A DNA stretch of 40,725 nucleotides from Bacteroidales bacterium (GCA_003446015.1 DMBU01000153.1:1-40725), one strand, 5' to 3'; counted from the first letter of the stretch, positions 25,303-34,819 are shown. Notes: generated by a model from the letters alone, not told the origin. Translations and numbers: made by a program.

Positions 25303-28300
25303 ATGATACAAATTAAATATATTAAGTTATTGGCAATATGCTTATTACTGGTTTTTGAATTTGAAGCATTTGCTCAAAAATCTATGATTTATAATGATCC
25401 TGATTTGGAATATAAAACCGGATTGGAATTATTCGAAAAACAAAAATACGGAGTTGCACAAAAACATTTTCAGAATGCCATCGAATCTTATGGTGATGTG
25501 AACATCGAATTTAAGGCTAATGCAGAATTTTATACAGCACTTTGCGCTATTGAGCTATTTAACGAAGATGCTGAATACCTGATATCAAAATTTATTGCCG
25601 AACGTCCTGAAAACTCTAAGGTTAATGCTGTATATTTTCATATGGGCAAATTTCAGTACAGACAAAAGCAGTATCATCAGGCTATTAAGTGGTTTACTGA
25701 ACTCAATAAAGAGAAATTAAATAAGGATGAAAAAGAGGAGTTGTATTTTAAACTTGGGTATAGCTATTTTATGCGCAAGAAATTCGATAAGGCTACTACT
25801 GCTTTTTATGAAATAAAAGATATTGATTCAAAATATAGCGGACCCGCAAATTATTATTATTCTCACATTGCATATCAGGATAAAAATTATGAAACTGCAT
25901 TACAAGGTTTTCAAAAGTTAAGCCAGGATGAAACATTTGCCCCAGTTGTTCCATATTACATTACACAGATTTACTATTTGCAGGGAAGATACGATGAAGT
26001 ACTTGAGTATGCACCGGCATTACTGGAATCTGCAAGTGCTAAACGAACACCTGAAATTGCTAAAGTAATTGGAGATTCTTATTACAAAAAGCAACAATTT
26101 GCTGAAGCGCTTGAATATCTTCAAAAATACGATAAGGAAGCTAAAACGATATCACGAAAAGATTATTATCAATTAGCGTATTGTTATTACAAATTAGAAC
26201 AATATGATAGTGCCACTGTTTCATTCGAAAAAGTTGTTGGAGAATCAGATCAGTTGGCTCAAAATGCATATTTTCATTTAGCAGATTGTTATATCGAGCT
26301 GGATCAGAAAAATAAAGCACGATTTGCCTTCGAGTTTGCATCGAAGCTCGATTTCGATCCGGAGATACAAGAAGAAGCATTGTTTAATTATGCATTGTTA
26401 ACCTATGAATTATACCATTCACCATTTAACGAAGCTATTGGTGCATTTCATGAGTTTATTAAACTTTACCCAAATTCAAATAAATTAGACGAAGCCTATC
26501 ATTTTCTCGTAATGGCTTATTTGTATACAAGCAATTATAAAGAAGCATTGAACTCTCTGGAAATGATTCCAGAAAAGGATCATGGAATGAAAGAAGCTTA
26601 CCAGAAAGTTGCTTATTATCGTGGATTGGAGCTGTTTAATAATTTACATTATCAGGATGCTGTCGAAACATTGGATAAATCTCTTCAAAACCCAGGATAC
26701 AATCGTGCAATTGCAGCACAAGCCAATTATTGGAAAGCCGAAGCTTATTATCAATTGGGTGAATATTTGAAAGCTGTAGAGTCGTATAATAATTTCTTAA
26801 CAACAAGTGGAGCCTTTCAACTGGAAGAGTACAATCTTGCACATTACAATTTAGGATATGCTTATTTTAAACTGAAGGATTATCCAAATGCTATTCAGTG
26901 GTTTCGAAAATATATCGGTTTCACCAAAAACGAACAGTCAAAATCAGTAGCCGATGCTTACAATCGAATTGCTGATAGTTACTTTATTAGCAGATCGTAT
27001 TGGTTAGCTATTGAATATTACGATAAAGCCATTGATGTAGGATTGCTGGATAAAGATTACGCGCTATTTCAACGAGGATTCTCACTTGGATTATTAATTC
27101 GCCCCGAGAAAAAAATAGAAACACTACAGCGCTTATTAACCGAATATCCTGAATCAGCATATACTGATGATGCACTGTTCGAAATGGCCAGAAGTTATGT
27201 TGATTTGCAAAATGCTGAGAAAGCCATGGAGAAATATCAGTTAATAGTTGATCGTTATCCTACAAGCAGTTATGTTAAAAAAGCACTTGTCCAGCTTGGA
27301 ATCTTGAATTATAATACTGGTAAAAACCCCGAAGCTCTCAAGTTTTACCAACGGGTTGTTGCGGAGTTTCCTGGTACCATGGAAGCTAAAAATGCACTTA
27401 CAGGTATTAAGAATATTTATGTAGATATGAATGATGTCGATTCATATTTCGCTTACGTTAATGGTTTAGGAGAATTTGCGGATATCAGTTTAAATGAACA
27501 AGATTCACTTACGTATATTACTGCCGAAAAATTATATATGGAAGGCGATTGTGAAAAATCTATTCTCCAGTTTAATGATTATTTAACAAGTTTCCCGGAA
27601 GGATCTTTTGTATTAAATGCCCATTTTTATCTGGCTGATTGTCAGAATCGAAATCAGAATTTTGAAGAAGCATTAAAATCATACAATTTTGTTATTGATA
27701 AAACAAAAAATAATTTCACAGAGCAAGCCTTAATTGCAGCCGCAGCTATTAACTTTAAAAACCAAAACTATGAAGCAGCACTGGCCGATTATCAAAAACT
27801 CGATCAAATAGCCGAAGTTAATAATCATTTGATTGAATCGCGTATTGGACAATTAAGGAGTAACTATCTCTTAAACAATTTTTCACAGGTTATTGAAAAT
27901 GCTGATAAAGTTTTACATACCGAAAAAATTTCTGCAGAGTATAAACGTGAAGCTCATTATAAAAAAGGTAAGGCATTATATGCAAGTAAAAACAACGAGT
28001 TGGCACTCGACGAATTTAGAATTTTATCTCAAGAGGTTAATAGTAAAGAGGGTGCAGAATCTAAATATTTAATTTGCAAAATATATTTTAGCAATAAACA
28101 GTATGATGTTACTGAAAGTGAGATATTTGATTTTGCTGCTCAGAACACATCGCAGGAATATTGGTTAGCAAAATCTTTTATTCTGTTAGCTGATGTTTAT
28201 CTGAAAAAGAACGATTTGTTCCAGGCCAAACATACACTAAAAAGTATTATCGACAATTATAATCCAAATGCTAAAGATGAAATAATATCCGAAGCAACAG

Positions 28301-28443
28301 AAAAATACAATTCAATTATTGAAGGTGAAAAGTTAGAACAAGAGAAAAAAGGAACAGACGATATAGAACTCAATTTTGAAGAGAATAAAGAAGGTCAATA
28401 CAATGAATTGTTCGAAGCAAAGTCCGATACAATAAAATTTTGA
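25303..28443 (+). CDS. Large exported tetratricopeptide-repeat protein
   Basis: I choose ATG 25303 (MIQIKYIKLLAICLLL): it gives a clean signal peptide ending FEAFAQ and has an AAGGAAA ribosome-binding site at 25290, whereas the upstream ATG at 25279 overlaps the -7-like box. The ~1046-residue product is almost entirely TPR/Sel1-like helical repeats (for example YYQLGEYLKAVESYNNFL and ARSYVDLQNAEKAMEKYQ), with a charged C-terminal tail rich in Glu and Lys. Repeats with YPxS spacing resemble the BamD/YbgF outer-membrane-associated group. It is followed after 16 bp by an outer-membrane barrel candidate and is likely to be its periplasmic partner (inference). The precise function is unknown. Confidence 0.87.
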   Translation: MIQIKYIKLLAICLLLVFEFEAFAQKSMIYNDPDLEYKTGLELFEKQKYGVAQKHFQNAIESYGDVNIEFKANAEFYTALCAIELFNEDAEYLISKFIAERPENSKVNAVYFHMGKFQYRQKQYHQAIKWFTELNKEKLNKDEKEELYFKLGYSYFMRKKFDKATTAFYEIKDIDSKYSGPANYYYSHIAYQDKNYETALQGFQKLSQDETFAPVVPYYITQIYYLQGRYDEVLEYAPALLESASAKRTPEIAKVIGDSYYKKQQFAEALEYLQKYDKEAKTISRKDYYQLAYCYYKLEQYDSATVSFEKVVGESDQLAQNAYFHLADCYIELDQKNKARFAFEFASKLDFDPEIQEEALFNYALLTYELYHSPFNEAIGAFHEFIKLYPNSNKLDEAYHFLVMAYLYTSNYKEALNSLEMIPEKDHGMKEAYQKVAYYRGLELFNNLHYQDAVETLDKSLQNPGYNRAIAAQANYWKAEAYYQLGEYLKAVESYNNFLTTSGAFQLEEYNLAHYNLGYAYFKLKDYPNAIQWFRKYIGFTKNEQSKSVADAYNRIADSYFISRSYWLAIEYYDKAIDVGLLDKDYALFQRGFSLGLLIRPEKKIETLQRLLTEYPESAYTDDALFEMARSYVDLQNAEKAMEKYQLIVDRYPTSSYVKKALVQLGILNYNTGKNPEALKFYQRVVAEFPGTMEAKNALTGIKNIYVDMNDVDSYFAYVNGLGEFADISLNEQDSLTYITAEKLYMEGDCEKSILQFNDYLTSFPEGSFVLNAHFYLADCQNRNQNFEEALKSYNFVIDKTKNNFTEQALIAAAAINFKNQNYEAALADYQKLDQIAEVNNHLIESRIGQLRSNYLLNNFSQVIENADKVLHTEKISAEYKREAHYKKGKALYASKNNELALDEFRILSQEVNSKEGAESKYLICKIYFSNKQYDVTESEIFDFAAQNTSQEYWLAKSFILLADVYLKKNDLFQAKHTLKSIIDNYNPNAKDEIISEATEKYNSIIEGEKLEQEKKGTDDIELNFEENKEGQYNELFEAKSDTIKF

Positions 28444-28459
28444 TAAAAAGGAATTAGAT

Positions 28460-30124
28460 ATGATTCAAAAAATATTAATATATACATGCATTTTAGGGTT
28501 CCTGGTTTTAACACCAAATTATTTAAATGCACAGGAAAAACTGGTAAAGGAAGTTCAGGTTGTTAAACCTTACGAACCTACTATTTCCGATGCCTATAAA
28601 CTTACTCATTTGCCCAAAATAACAGATACGGTAAAAACAATCCCTGAGATAAAGTATATTCTTCAAACAAAACCAATGAATGTTGGATATTCTGTTACTC
28701 CAATAATGCCAGCCAAAATGGTTGGGGAGCCCCTGTCAAAATTATATAACAGCTATGTAAAAATAGGCTTGGGTACAAAAATGTTACCAATGTTTGAAGC
28801 TTATGTTAACAACAAGCGATCAAAGGATTATTCAATTGGCGCTTATTATAAGTTTTTAAACTCAATTGGGCAGGCTACTTTCGATAACGATGAAAAAGAG
28901 TTTGCAGGGTTTAGTGATAATGATTTAAGATTTTTTGGTAAAAAATATATCAAAAGTTCGGTTATTCAGGGAGACTTGGGTTTGTTAAGTAATACAAGGT
29001 ATTTTTATGGATATGATACCCGTGTTGATACTATTTTGCAAAAAGAAAATATAAAGCAAAACTTCTTGACACTTGATTTAAATGCAAACTATAAAAGTAA
29101 TTATGTGGATTCAACGCATGTTAATTACGACTTTGGTGTTAGTCTCGATTACACTAAAGATAACTTTGAGAATAATGAACTTGGCTTTACAATTGCCGGC
29201 GATGTAAATAAGATTTTTACCAAAGAAATGGTGGGAGTTAATGTGGCTATAGAACATTACTCAACAAGTGAGAGTATTGATTCTTCAAATAATACAATAA
29301 TTAGAATTAACCCCTGGCTGGGAATATTTGGCGATAAATGGCGTGTGAAAGCAGGAATAAATATTAATTCTGATATGCGTGGCGACAATTCAAAAGCGCT
29401 ATACTATCCGGTTGGGCATTTAGAATACGATATGGCAAACCATTACCTTATTCCATACGCAGGGGTGGATGGTAAGCTGGAAGTAAATAATTTTCAAAAA
29501 ATGAGTCAAATAAACCCATTTTTGGTACCTGGTACAGGAATTCTGAATACCGATCATAAAATCATATTATATGGCGGGATAAGGGGTAATTTTAATTCTA
29601 CAACCTATTACAATTTTAAAGTAAGTTATGCGCTGATTGATAATATGCCCTTTTTTGTTAATGATCTTGTAAATTCAGATAGCATAGGTAATAAATTTGG
29701 AGTTGTTTACGATGATATTACACTTTTAAATTATTTTGGGGAGATTTCTGTTTCTCCATCCGAAGCTTTATCATTTCATGTAAAGGCGAATTATAAAGAT
29801 TATGAAATGACTGATGAGGCTGAACCCTGGCACAAACCTCGTTTCGATTTGCAATTCACCACAAGGTATAACTTACGTCAAAAAATCATTTTAAAAGCTG
29901 ATATTCTTTCTATTGGAAAGCGTTTCGTGAAATTAAATGATGCGGGAAGTATTGGAGAATTAGAATCGGCTATAGATATTAACTTCGGTGCCGAATACAG
30001 ATATTCACGAGTATTATCTGGATTCATTCAATTAAATAATTTATTGTCAGATAACTACTACGAATGGAATTATTATCCAAGCTATGGATTTAATATCTTA
30101 GTAGGAGTAACCTATTCTTTTTAA
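28460..30124 (+). CDS. Outer-membrane beta-barrel protein, uncharacterised (operon with TPR protein)
   Basis: The 554-residue protein has a signal peptide ending NYLNAQ. A short N-terminal periplasmic segment contains VQVVKPYEPTISDAYKL and PKITDT, a motif I associate with an uncharacterised Bacteroidota barrel family. From about residue 95 the sequence alternates amphipathic strands and short Asp/Asn-rich turns, for example YVKIGLGTKMLPMFEAYVNN. It ends in a strand with terminal Phe (VGVTYSF), the usual C-terminal signal for BAM-inserted barrels. There is no plug domain or TonB box, so it is not a standard TonB receptor. Co-transcription with the 1046-aa TPR protein suggests an envelope complex. 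Confidence 0.8.
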   Translation: MIQKILIYTCILGFLVLTPNYLNAQEKLVKEVQVVKPYEPTISDAYKLTHLPKITDTVKTIPEIKYILQTKPMNVGYSVTPIMPAKMVGEPLSKLYNSYVKIGLGTKMLPMFEAYVNNKRSKDYSIGAYYKFLNSIGQATFDNDEKEFAGFSDNDLRFFGKKYIKSSVIQGDLGLLSNTRYFYGYDTRVDTILQKENIKQNFLTLDLNANYKSNYVDSTHVNYDFGVSLDYTKDNFENNELGFTIAGDVNKIFTKEMVGVNVAIEHYSTSESIDSSNNTIIRINPWLGIFGDKWRVKAGININSDMRGDNSKALYYPVGHLEYDMANHYLIPYAGVDGKLEVNNFQKMSQINPFLVPGTGILNTDHKIILYGGIRGNFNSTTYYNFKVSYALIDNMPFFVNDLVNSDSIGNKFGVVYDDITLLNYFGEISVSPSEALSFHVKANYKDYEMTDEAEPWHKPRFDLQFTTRYNLRQKIILKADILSIGKRFVKLNDAGSIGELESAIDINFGAEYRYSRVLSGFIQLNNLLSDNYYEWNYYPSYGFNILVGVTYSF

Positions 30125-30530
30125 GTTTAGAGAAAGATATTTTGTTCTGATAACGTAAGAAATAAAATTGAATTATTTCCAAATCGTAATCTCCAGATAA
30201 AATTTAAAGTTTTCCAGAGCATTTTAGGCTTTTTTAGTAGTGTTATTTTTTGTGAATTTTTTGTTAATAAATCACATCATTTTATATTGATTTAATCATC
30301 TATAAATCACATATTTTTAGTATATTTACACGTTAAAAAAACAGGTCGAAAATCAATTTTTAACGACTTGAAAATAAGATAGTTGAAAACGTGTTCTTGA
30401 GTGTTGAAAAAGCAAAAAAAATCCAACTGAAAATTAGTTAAAACGAATACCATAAAACTGGGTGATTTTTACTCAGAAATACTCAAGTATTGTTTTATTT
30501 CGAACGTAATATTAATTAAATAGTAAGAAA
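30125..30530. promoter_or_regulatory. 406-bp upstream region of gyrB with direct and inverted repeats
   Basis: No ORF is visible. An 11-bp direct repeat ATAAATCACAT occurs at 30267-30277 and 30302-30312 (35 bp apart). A -7-like TATATTTA lies at 30321-30328. CAGGTCG (30342) and CGACTTG (30364) form an imperfect palindrome. TTGAAAA is repeated at 30368, 30383 and 30404. CTTGAGT (30396-30402) is complementary to ACTCAAG (30481-30487). AATACT-CA-AGTATT (30478-30491) is a near-perfect palindrome 39 bp before the start codon. The density suggests regulation of gyrase expression, but no factor is known. Confidence 0.5.
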
Positions 30531-32528
30531 ATGAGTGATCTGAAAAATGTTGAATTAAATGGGAAAGAAAAGGGTAGCTATTCAGCTGATAGTATTCAAG
30601 TTTTAGAAGGATTAGAAGCAGTTCGTAAGCGGCCTGCCATGTACATCGGTGATATTAGTGAAAAAGGTCTTCATCATTTAGTTTACGAAGTTGTTGATAA
30701 TTCAATAGATGAAGCACTTGCAGGTTACTGTAATAATATTGATGTAATTATAAACGAGGATAATTCTGTTACAGTTACCGATGATGGTCGCGGAATACCT
30801 GTCGATATGCACGAAAAAGAGGGCCGGTCGGCTTTAGAAGTGGTTATGACAGTTCTTCATGCTGGTGGTAAATTTAATAAAGAATCATACAAAGTTTCCG
30901 GAGGATTGCACGGTGTTGGTGTGTCTTGTGTTAATGCCCTTTCATCTGATTTAAAAGCTGAAATTCATCGCGATGGTAAAATATATGTTCAGGAGTATAA
31001 GATAGGGAAACCTCAAGGTGATATAAGGGTTGTTGGAGATACTGATAAAACAGGGACTGTAATTACATTTAAACCTGATGCAAGCATTTTTGCAGTTACA
31101 GAATATAAATATGAAATTCTAGCTACCAGATTAAGGGAGTTAGCTTATTTGAATAAAGGAATTCGCCTTAATATTGAAGACAAGCGAGAGAAAGAAGAAA
31201 ATGGAAACGGTAATGGTGAGAATAGTGAAACTGGATATAGAAAAAATTCCTACTATTCAGAAGAAGGATTAAAAGAATTTATTGCCTTTCTTGATGCATC
31301 ACGTGAAAAATTGATAAATGATACAATTTATCTGGATACTGAAAAAAATGATATTCCTGTTGAGATTGCTTTACAATACAATACTTCTTTTACAGAGAAT
31401 GTGCATTCTTATGTAAATAACATTAATACCATTGAAGGTGGTACTCACTTGTCAGGATTTCGTCGAGGCTTAACCAGAACTCTAAAGAGTTATGCAGAAA
31501 AATCAGGAATGCTTTCCAAACTTAAATTTGATATTAATGGAGATGATTTTCGTGAAGGCTTAACAGCTGTAATCTCGGTTAAAGTTCAGGAACCTCAATT
31601 CGAAGGACAGACCAAAACGAAACTTGGTAATACCGAAGTTATGGGTTCTGTAGATCAGGCAGTTAGCGAGTCATTAAGCAATTATCTTGAGGAGAATCCA
31701 AAAGATGCCAGAATAATTGTTCAGAAAGTTATTATGGCAGCTACAGCACGTCATGCTGCTCGTAAAGCAAGAGAATTGGTTCAGCGTAAAAACGTATTGT
31801 CAGGTTCTGGTCTTCCGGGAAAATTATCCGATTGTTCTGACAAAACTGCAGAAAATTGTGAGCTATTCCTCGTTGAGGGTGATTCTGCAGGTGGTACCGC
31901 TAAAGCTGGTCGCGATAGAAAGTTTCAAGCCATAATGCCACTTCGTGGTAAAATCTTGAACGTTGAAAAGGCTATGCCATACCGAATATTTGAAAACGAA
32001 GAAATAAAAAATATTTATACTGCTCTGGGAGTTACAATAGGAACAGAAGAAGATACCAAAGAACTTAATCTTGAAAAATTACGCTATCATAAAGTAGTCA
32101 TCATGTGTGATGCCGACGTTGATGGTAGCCATATTGAAACCTTGATTATGACATTCTTTTTCCGTTATATGACCGAATTAATCAATAGAGGGCATTTGTA
32201 TATTGCTACACCACCATTGTATTTGGTTAAGAAAGGAAAAGCACAACAATATTGCTGGTCAGAAGAAGAACGAGCCGCAGCAGTTGAAGAATTAGGTAAA
32301 GGGAAAGATGGTTCTGTATCCATTCAACGATACAAAGGTCTTGGAGAGATGAATGCAGAACAGTTGTGGGATACTACAATGAATCCTGAATTCAGAAAAT
32401 TACGACAAATTACAATTGATAGTGCAGCAGAAGCAGATCATATCTTTTCTATGCTTATGGGCGATGAAGTACCTCCTCGAAGAGAGTTTATTGAGAAACA
32501 TGCTAAATACGCAAGAATTGATGTTTAA
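30531..32528 (+). CDS. gyrB: DNA gyrase subunit B
   Basis: The 665-residue protein is full length. The GHKL ATPase domain has EVVDNSIDEAL (53-63), VTDDGRGIPVD and the lid GGLHGVGVSCVNALS. The transducer domain contains a short low-complexity insert rich in Asn, Gly and Glu around residue 225 (NGNGNGENSE), which does not disturb the frame. The TOPRIM domain has LVEGDSAGGTAKAGRDR (near 445) and the metal-binding DADVDGSH (near 525). The C-terminus carries QRYKGLGEMN. With GyrA it introduces negative supercoils. It is monocistronic, with a long repeat-rich upstream region and a strong terminator. The YKGLGEMN and SAGGTA motifs favour GyrB over ParE. Confidence 0.96.
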   Translation: MSDLKNVELNGKEKGSYSADSIQVLEGLEAVRKRPAMYIGDISEKGLHHLVYEVVDNSIDEALAGYCNNIDVIINEDNSVTVTDDGRGIPVDMHEKEGRSALEVVMTVLHAGGKFNKESYKVSGGLHGVGVSCVNALSSDLKAEIHRDGKIYVQEYKIGKPQGDIRVVGDTDKTGTVITFKPDASIFAVTEYKYEILATRLRELAYLNKGIRLNIEDKREKEENGNGNGENSETGYRKNSYYSEEGLKEFIAFLDASREKLINDTIYLDTEKNDIPVEIALQYNTSFTENVHSYVNNINTIEGGTHLSGFRRGLTRTLKSYAEKSGMLSKLKFDINGDDFREGLTAVISVKVQEPQFEGQTKTKLGNTEVMGSVDQAVSESLSNYLEENPKDARIIVQKVIMAATARHAARKARELVQRKNVLSGSGLPGKLSDCSDKTAENCELFLVEGDSAGGTAKAGRDRKFQAIMPLRGKILNVEKAMPYRIFENEEIKNIYTALGVTIGTEEDTKELNLEKLRYHKVVIMCDADVDGSHIETLIMTFFFRYMTELINRGHLYIATPPLYLVKKGKAQQYCWSEEERAAAVEELGKGKDGSVSIQRYKGLGEMNAEQLWDTTMNPEFRKLRQITIDSAAEADHIFSMLMGDEVPPRREFIEKHAKYARIDV

Positions 32529-32573
32529 ATGGATTAAATATTGATAATAAAAGGTATTGTGTAATCAGTCATG

Positions 32574-32603
32574 ATCGGAAGATTTTTATCTTCCGATTTT
32601 TTT
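32574..32603 (+). terminator. Intrinsic terminator of gyrB
   Basis: ATCGGAAGAT (32574-32583) and ATCTTCCGAT (32588-32597) form a perfect 10-bp stem with a TTTT loop and are followed by seven T residues. It begins 46 bp after the gyrB stop. Confidence 0.88.
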
Positions 32604-32610
32604 ATGCTTG

Positions 32611-32626
32611 CCTGACGGCAGTCAGG
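32611..32626. repeat. CCTGAC/GTCAGG palindrome after the gyrB terminator
   Basis: CCTGAC (32611-32616) and GTCAGG (32621-32626) form a perfect 6-bp stem with a GGCA loop, followed by TTTT. It belongs to the same CCTG...CAGG set as 15985-16001 and 24774-24793, and may act as a backup terminator. Confidence 0.65.
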
Positions 32627-32680
32627 TTTTGAACATTAAATTAAAATTTCTGCCACAATGAATTATATTGCACGCCAGTA

Positions 32681-32702
32681 AAACGGACATTCTTGTCCGT
32701 TT
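32681..32702. terminator. Possible terminator between gyrB and the convergent hydrolase gene
   Basis: AAACGGACA (32681-32689) and TGTCCGTTT (32694-32702) form a perfect 9-bp stem with a four-base loop. The A/T ends allow function from either side; read on the minus strand it lies about 50 bp after the hydrolase stop. T-runs are short, so termination strength is uncertain. Confidence 0.5.
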
Positions 32703-32751
32703 AATAAATAAATCTTCTTGGAAATGTTCTTCTTATGATCTGGTTTTATAA

Positions 32752-33840
32752 CTAATTATATTTATATGCAGCTTTCTCCAAATCTCTTACTGAATTAATT
32801 TTCTTAGGAGGATTTAATTGTTGATCTAAAAATTTATAGATCTTAACACGAATTTCTCTAGCCTGTTTAGTATCCATCCTATCGAATGAATGGCCACCCG
32901 GAACTGCCTGGAATATTTCATAATCGAAGTTCTTTCCTTCAGCTTTTAACGATTTTATTAAATGTTCAACTTCCAACACATTAACATCATCATCAATGGT
33001 ATTGGTATGTATCAATAAGGGTGTTCCTTTGTATTTGTGGGTATTCCATGCAGGAGATCTTCTTCGGTATTCATTAACATCCTCAAAAGCAGTTTTCCCA
33101 ATGTGATATTCTGCCGAATAAAGGTCTCTATAACCTTGGGTCTGATAACCCATTCTTGCAACTAAATCACTTACAGGAACACCTGCAAAAGCAACTTTAT
33201 AGCTTTCTGGATGATCAAAAATGTTCATTAATGCTAATAATCCTCCATGGCTCCATCCAATTATTCCTACTCTATTCTGATCAACAATTTCGTAATTGTC
33301 AATCATAAACTGGCGACTGGCATCAACATCTTCAATCTCTAATCCTCCATAATCAATTTTTTCATAATGATCTTTTCTATAGCCTGTGCTTCCACGATAT
33401 TCGGCCGCAACAACAATATATTGTTGAGCCATAAGCTCACGAATAATATGTGCATAGTAGGTAGTAAAATCGGCATGTACTCCACCATGTGGTAAAACAA
33501 TTAGCGGATATTTTTTTGAAGGATCTATATCTTTTGGAATAAATGTGTACGTCCAGAATTTTACGGGATTTCCTGCTCCTTGTGCAGTTGGGTTTTCTTC
33601 TTTCCATTTCGGAGGACCATAAATATACACCTTGTCAATATAAGCAACATCGCCAACTTTATTGTACCAAAGAATATCATCAGATATTTTTTCTATTCGG
33701 TCTAAACGATGATTCAAATATTCAAGTTGATCATTTAATTTTTCAATAATTTTGTCCTTGGTTTCTTCTGTTTGCGCAAAAATATTAGAATTTAAAAAAC
33801 TCGCAATTAAAAGAAGGAAAAGGAAATTTACTTTTTTCAT
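32752..33840 (-). CDS. Exported S9-family alpha/beta hydrolase (prolyl oligopeptidase-like)
   Basis: I place the start at 33840 (MKKVNFLFLLLIASF), giving a signal peptide ending NIFAQ. A short coiled-coil segment (IIEKLNDQLEYLNHRLDRIE) precedes the alpha/beta hydrolase domain. The nucleophile elbow is GWSHGG, the acid is probably in TNTIDDDVNVLEVEHL, and the catalytic His is in GGHSFDR. PLIVLPHGGVHADF supplies the oxyanion-hole HGG. The beta-propeller of S9 peptidases is missing, so it may be a dipeptidyl-peptidase-like or esterase-like enzyme acting in the periplasm. Its stop converges on gyrB. It lies 48 bp downstream of dapF on the same strand, so co-transcription is possible. Confidence 0.82.
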   Translation of the reverse strand: MKKVNFLFLLLIASFLNSNIFAQTEETKDKIIEKLNDQLEYLNHRLDRIEKISDDILWYNKVGDVAYIDKVYIYGPPKWKEENPTAQGAGNPVKFWTYTFIPKDIDPSKKYPLIVLPHGGVHADFTTYYAHIIRELMAQQYIVVAAEYRGSTGYRKDHYEKIDYGGLEIEDVDASRQFMIDNYEIVDQNRVGIIGWSHGGLLALMNIFDHPESYKVAFAGVPVSDLVARMGYQTQGYRDLYSAEYHIGKTAFEDVNEYRRRSPAWNTHKYKGTPLLIHTNTIDDDVNVLEVEHLIKSLKAEGKNFDYEIFQAVPGGHSFDRMDTKQAREIRVKIYKFLDQQLNPPKKINSVRDLEKAAYKYN

Positions 33841-33888
33841 GATTACCAAAATTTTGTTTCGATTTAGACTTCAAAAATGTTGAATTGT

Positions 33889-34668
33889 TTAAATGTCAAT
33901 TTCTCCTTTAAAAACAAATTCAGCTGGTCCGGTAAGCCAAACATCTGTAAAGTTGTTTTTATCCTGTTTTTTGAAAGATACATTTAATTTACCCCCCGTA
34001 GTTATTATATCGTAGGATGATTTTTTAGATTTAGAATAGAGTGATGCACAAATAGCCGATGCAGTAACTCCTGTTCCACATGATAAAGTCTCATTTTCAA
34101 CTCCACGTTCATAAGTTCTTACAACTATTTTATCACCTTGAAACTCTACAAAATTAACGTTTGTTCCGTCTGGATCAAATTCTGCACTATATCTTATTTC
34201 TCTTCCACGTTTGAATACATCAATATCTTTAATATCTTCTCTGAAAATAACATAATGTGGCGATCCGGTATTTAGATAATAATTTGTATTTACAATTCTA
34301 ATATCGTTCACATCTTTCATCTGAAGTGAGATGGTTTTGTTTTTATTCACAATTGCCCTATGTAATCCATCAACAGCCATAAAACCAGTCTCTTTTTCAA
34401 GAATTCCTAAAGATCTGGCAAATTCAACAAGGCATCTTCCACCATTACCACACATCGTACTTTCCTTGCCATCAGAATTAAAATATTTCATGTAAAAATC
34501 ATGACTTGGGTGATCTTCCAATAACATTATTCCATCTGCTCCAATACCAAATTTTCTATCACATAATTGATTAATTTGTTTCTCCGAAAGTGAAATAGTA
34601 TTATTTCTGTTATCGAAAATAATAAAATCATTTCCGGCACCTTGATATTTGTAGAAATGAACTTTCAT
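33889..34668 (-). CDS. dapF: Diaminopimelate epimerase
   Basis: I choose the start at 34668 (MKVHFYKYQGAGNDFIIFDN), which gives 259 residues and the normal family N-terminus; the frame is open to 34716. Both catalytic cysteines are present: Cys73 in MCGNGGRC and Cys197 in ETLSCGTG. Substrate-binding NFVEF and GNDF motifs are also intact. The enzyme converts LL- to meso-diaminopimelate for lysine and peptidoglycan synthesis in the cytoplasm. It is divergent from the HtrA protease with 151 bp between the starts. The neighbourhood dapF / HtrA-type protease / rpoD is, from memory, frequent in this phylum. Confidence 0.95.
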   Translation of the reverse strand: MKVHFYKYQGAGNDFIIFDNRNNTISLSEKQINQLCDRKFGIGADGIMLLEDHPSHDFYMKYFNSDGKESTMCGNGGRCLVEFARSLGILEKETGFMAVDGLHRAIVNKNKTISLQMKDVNDIRIVNTNYYLNTGSPHYVIFREDIKDIDVFKRGREIRYSAEFDPDGTNVNFVEFQGDKIVVRTYERGVENETLSCGTGVTASAICASLYSKSKKSSYDIITTGGKLNVSFKKQDKNNFTDVWLTGPAEFVFKGEIDI

Positions 34669-34755
34669 ATGGTATTTTTGTGTAAACTTATAAATAATTT
34701 GCGAAAAAGTTATCATGCTTTAGGGTTTGTTAAATAATGTTAAGCACCTTTATTT

Positions 34756-34779
34756 TTAATGCAATAGGCATTAACTTTG
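34756..34779 (+). promoter_or_regulatory. htrA promoter -7 box overlapped by a perfect palindrome
   Basis: TAACTTTG (34772-34779) matches TAnnTTTG exactly, 41 bp before the start codon. The perfect inverted repeat TTAATGC (34756-34762) / GCATTAA (34768-34774) overlaps its first bases and covers the spacer, where a repressor or activator would control access. The -33 position lacks a clear TTG. Confidence 0.42.
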
Positions 34780-34819
34780 ATGCTCAAATACAATAAGTGT
34801 AAATAGAAAATTGTTAGTT

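Noticed and set aside
30181..30245. Possible terminator after the barrel gene (AGAGC...GCTTTTTT)
   Set aside because: The stem is only three to four base pairs, too weak to call.
30261..30320. Replication origin next to gyrB
   Set aside because: No DnaA-box cluster (TTATCCACA-type) was found, and no dnaA or dnaN is in the window.
34669..34716. Longer dapF start at 34716
   Set aside because: The family begins with the (M)xxxFxKYxGxGNDF pattern, which starts at 34668; the extension has no counterpart.
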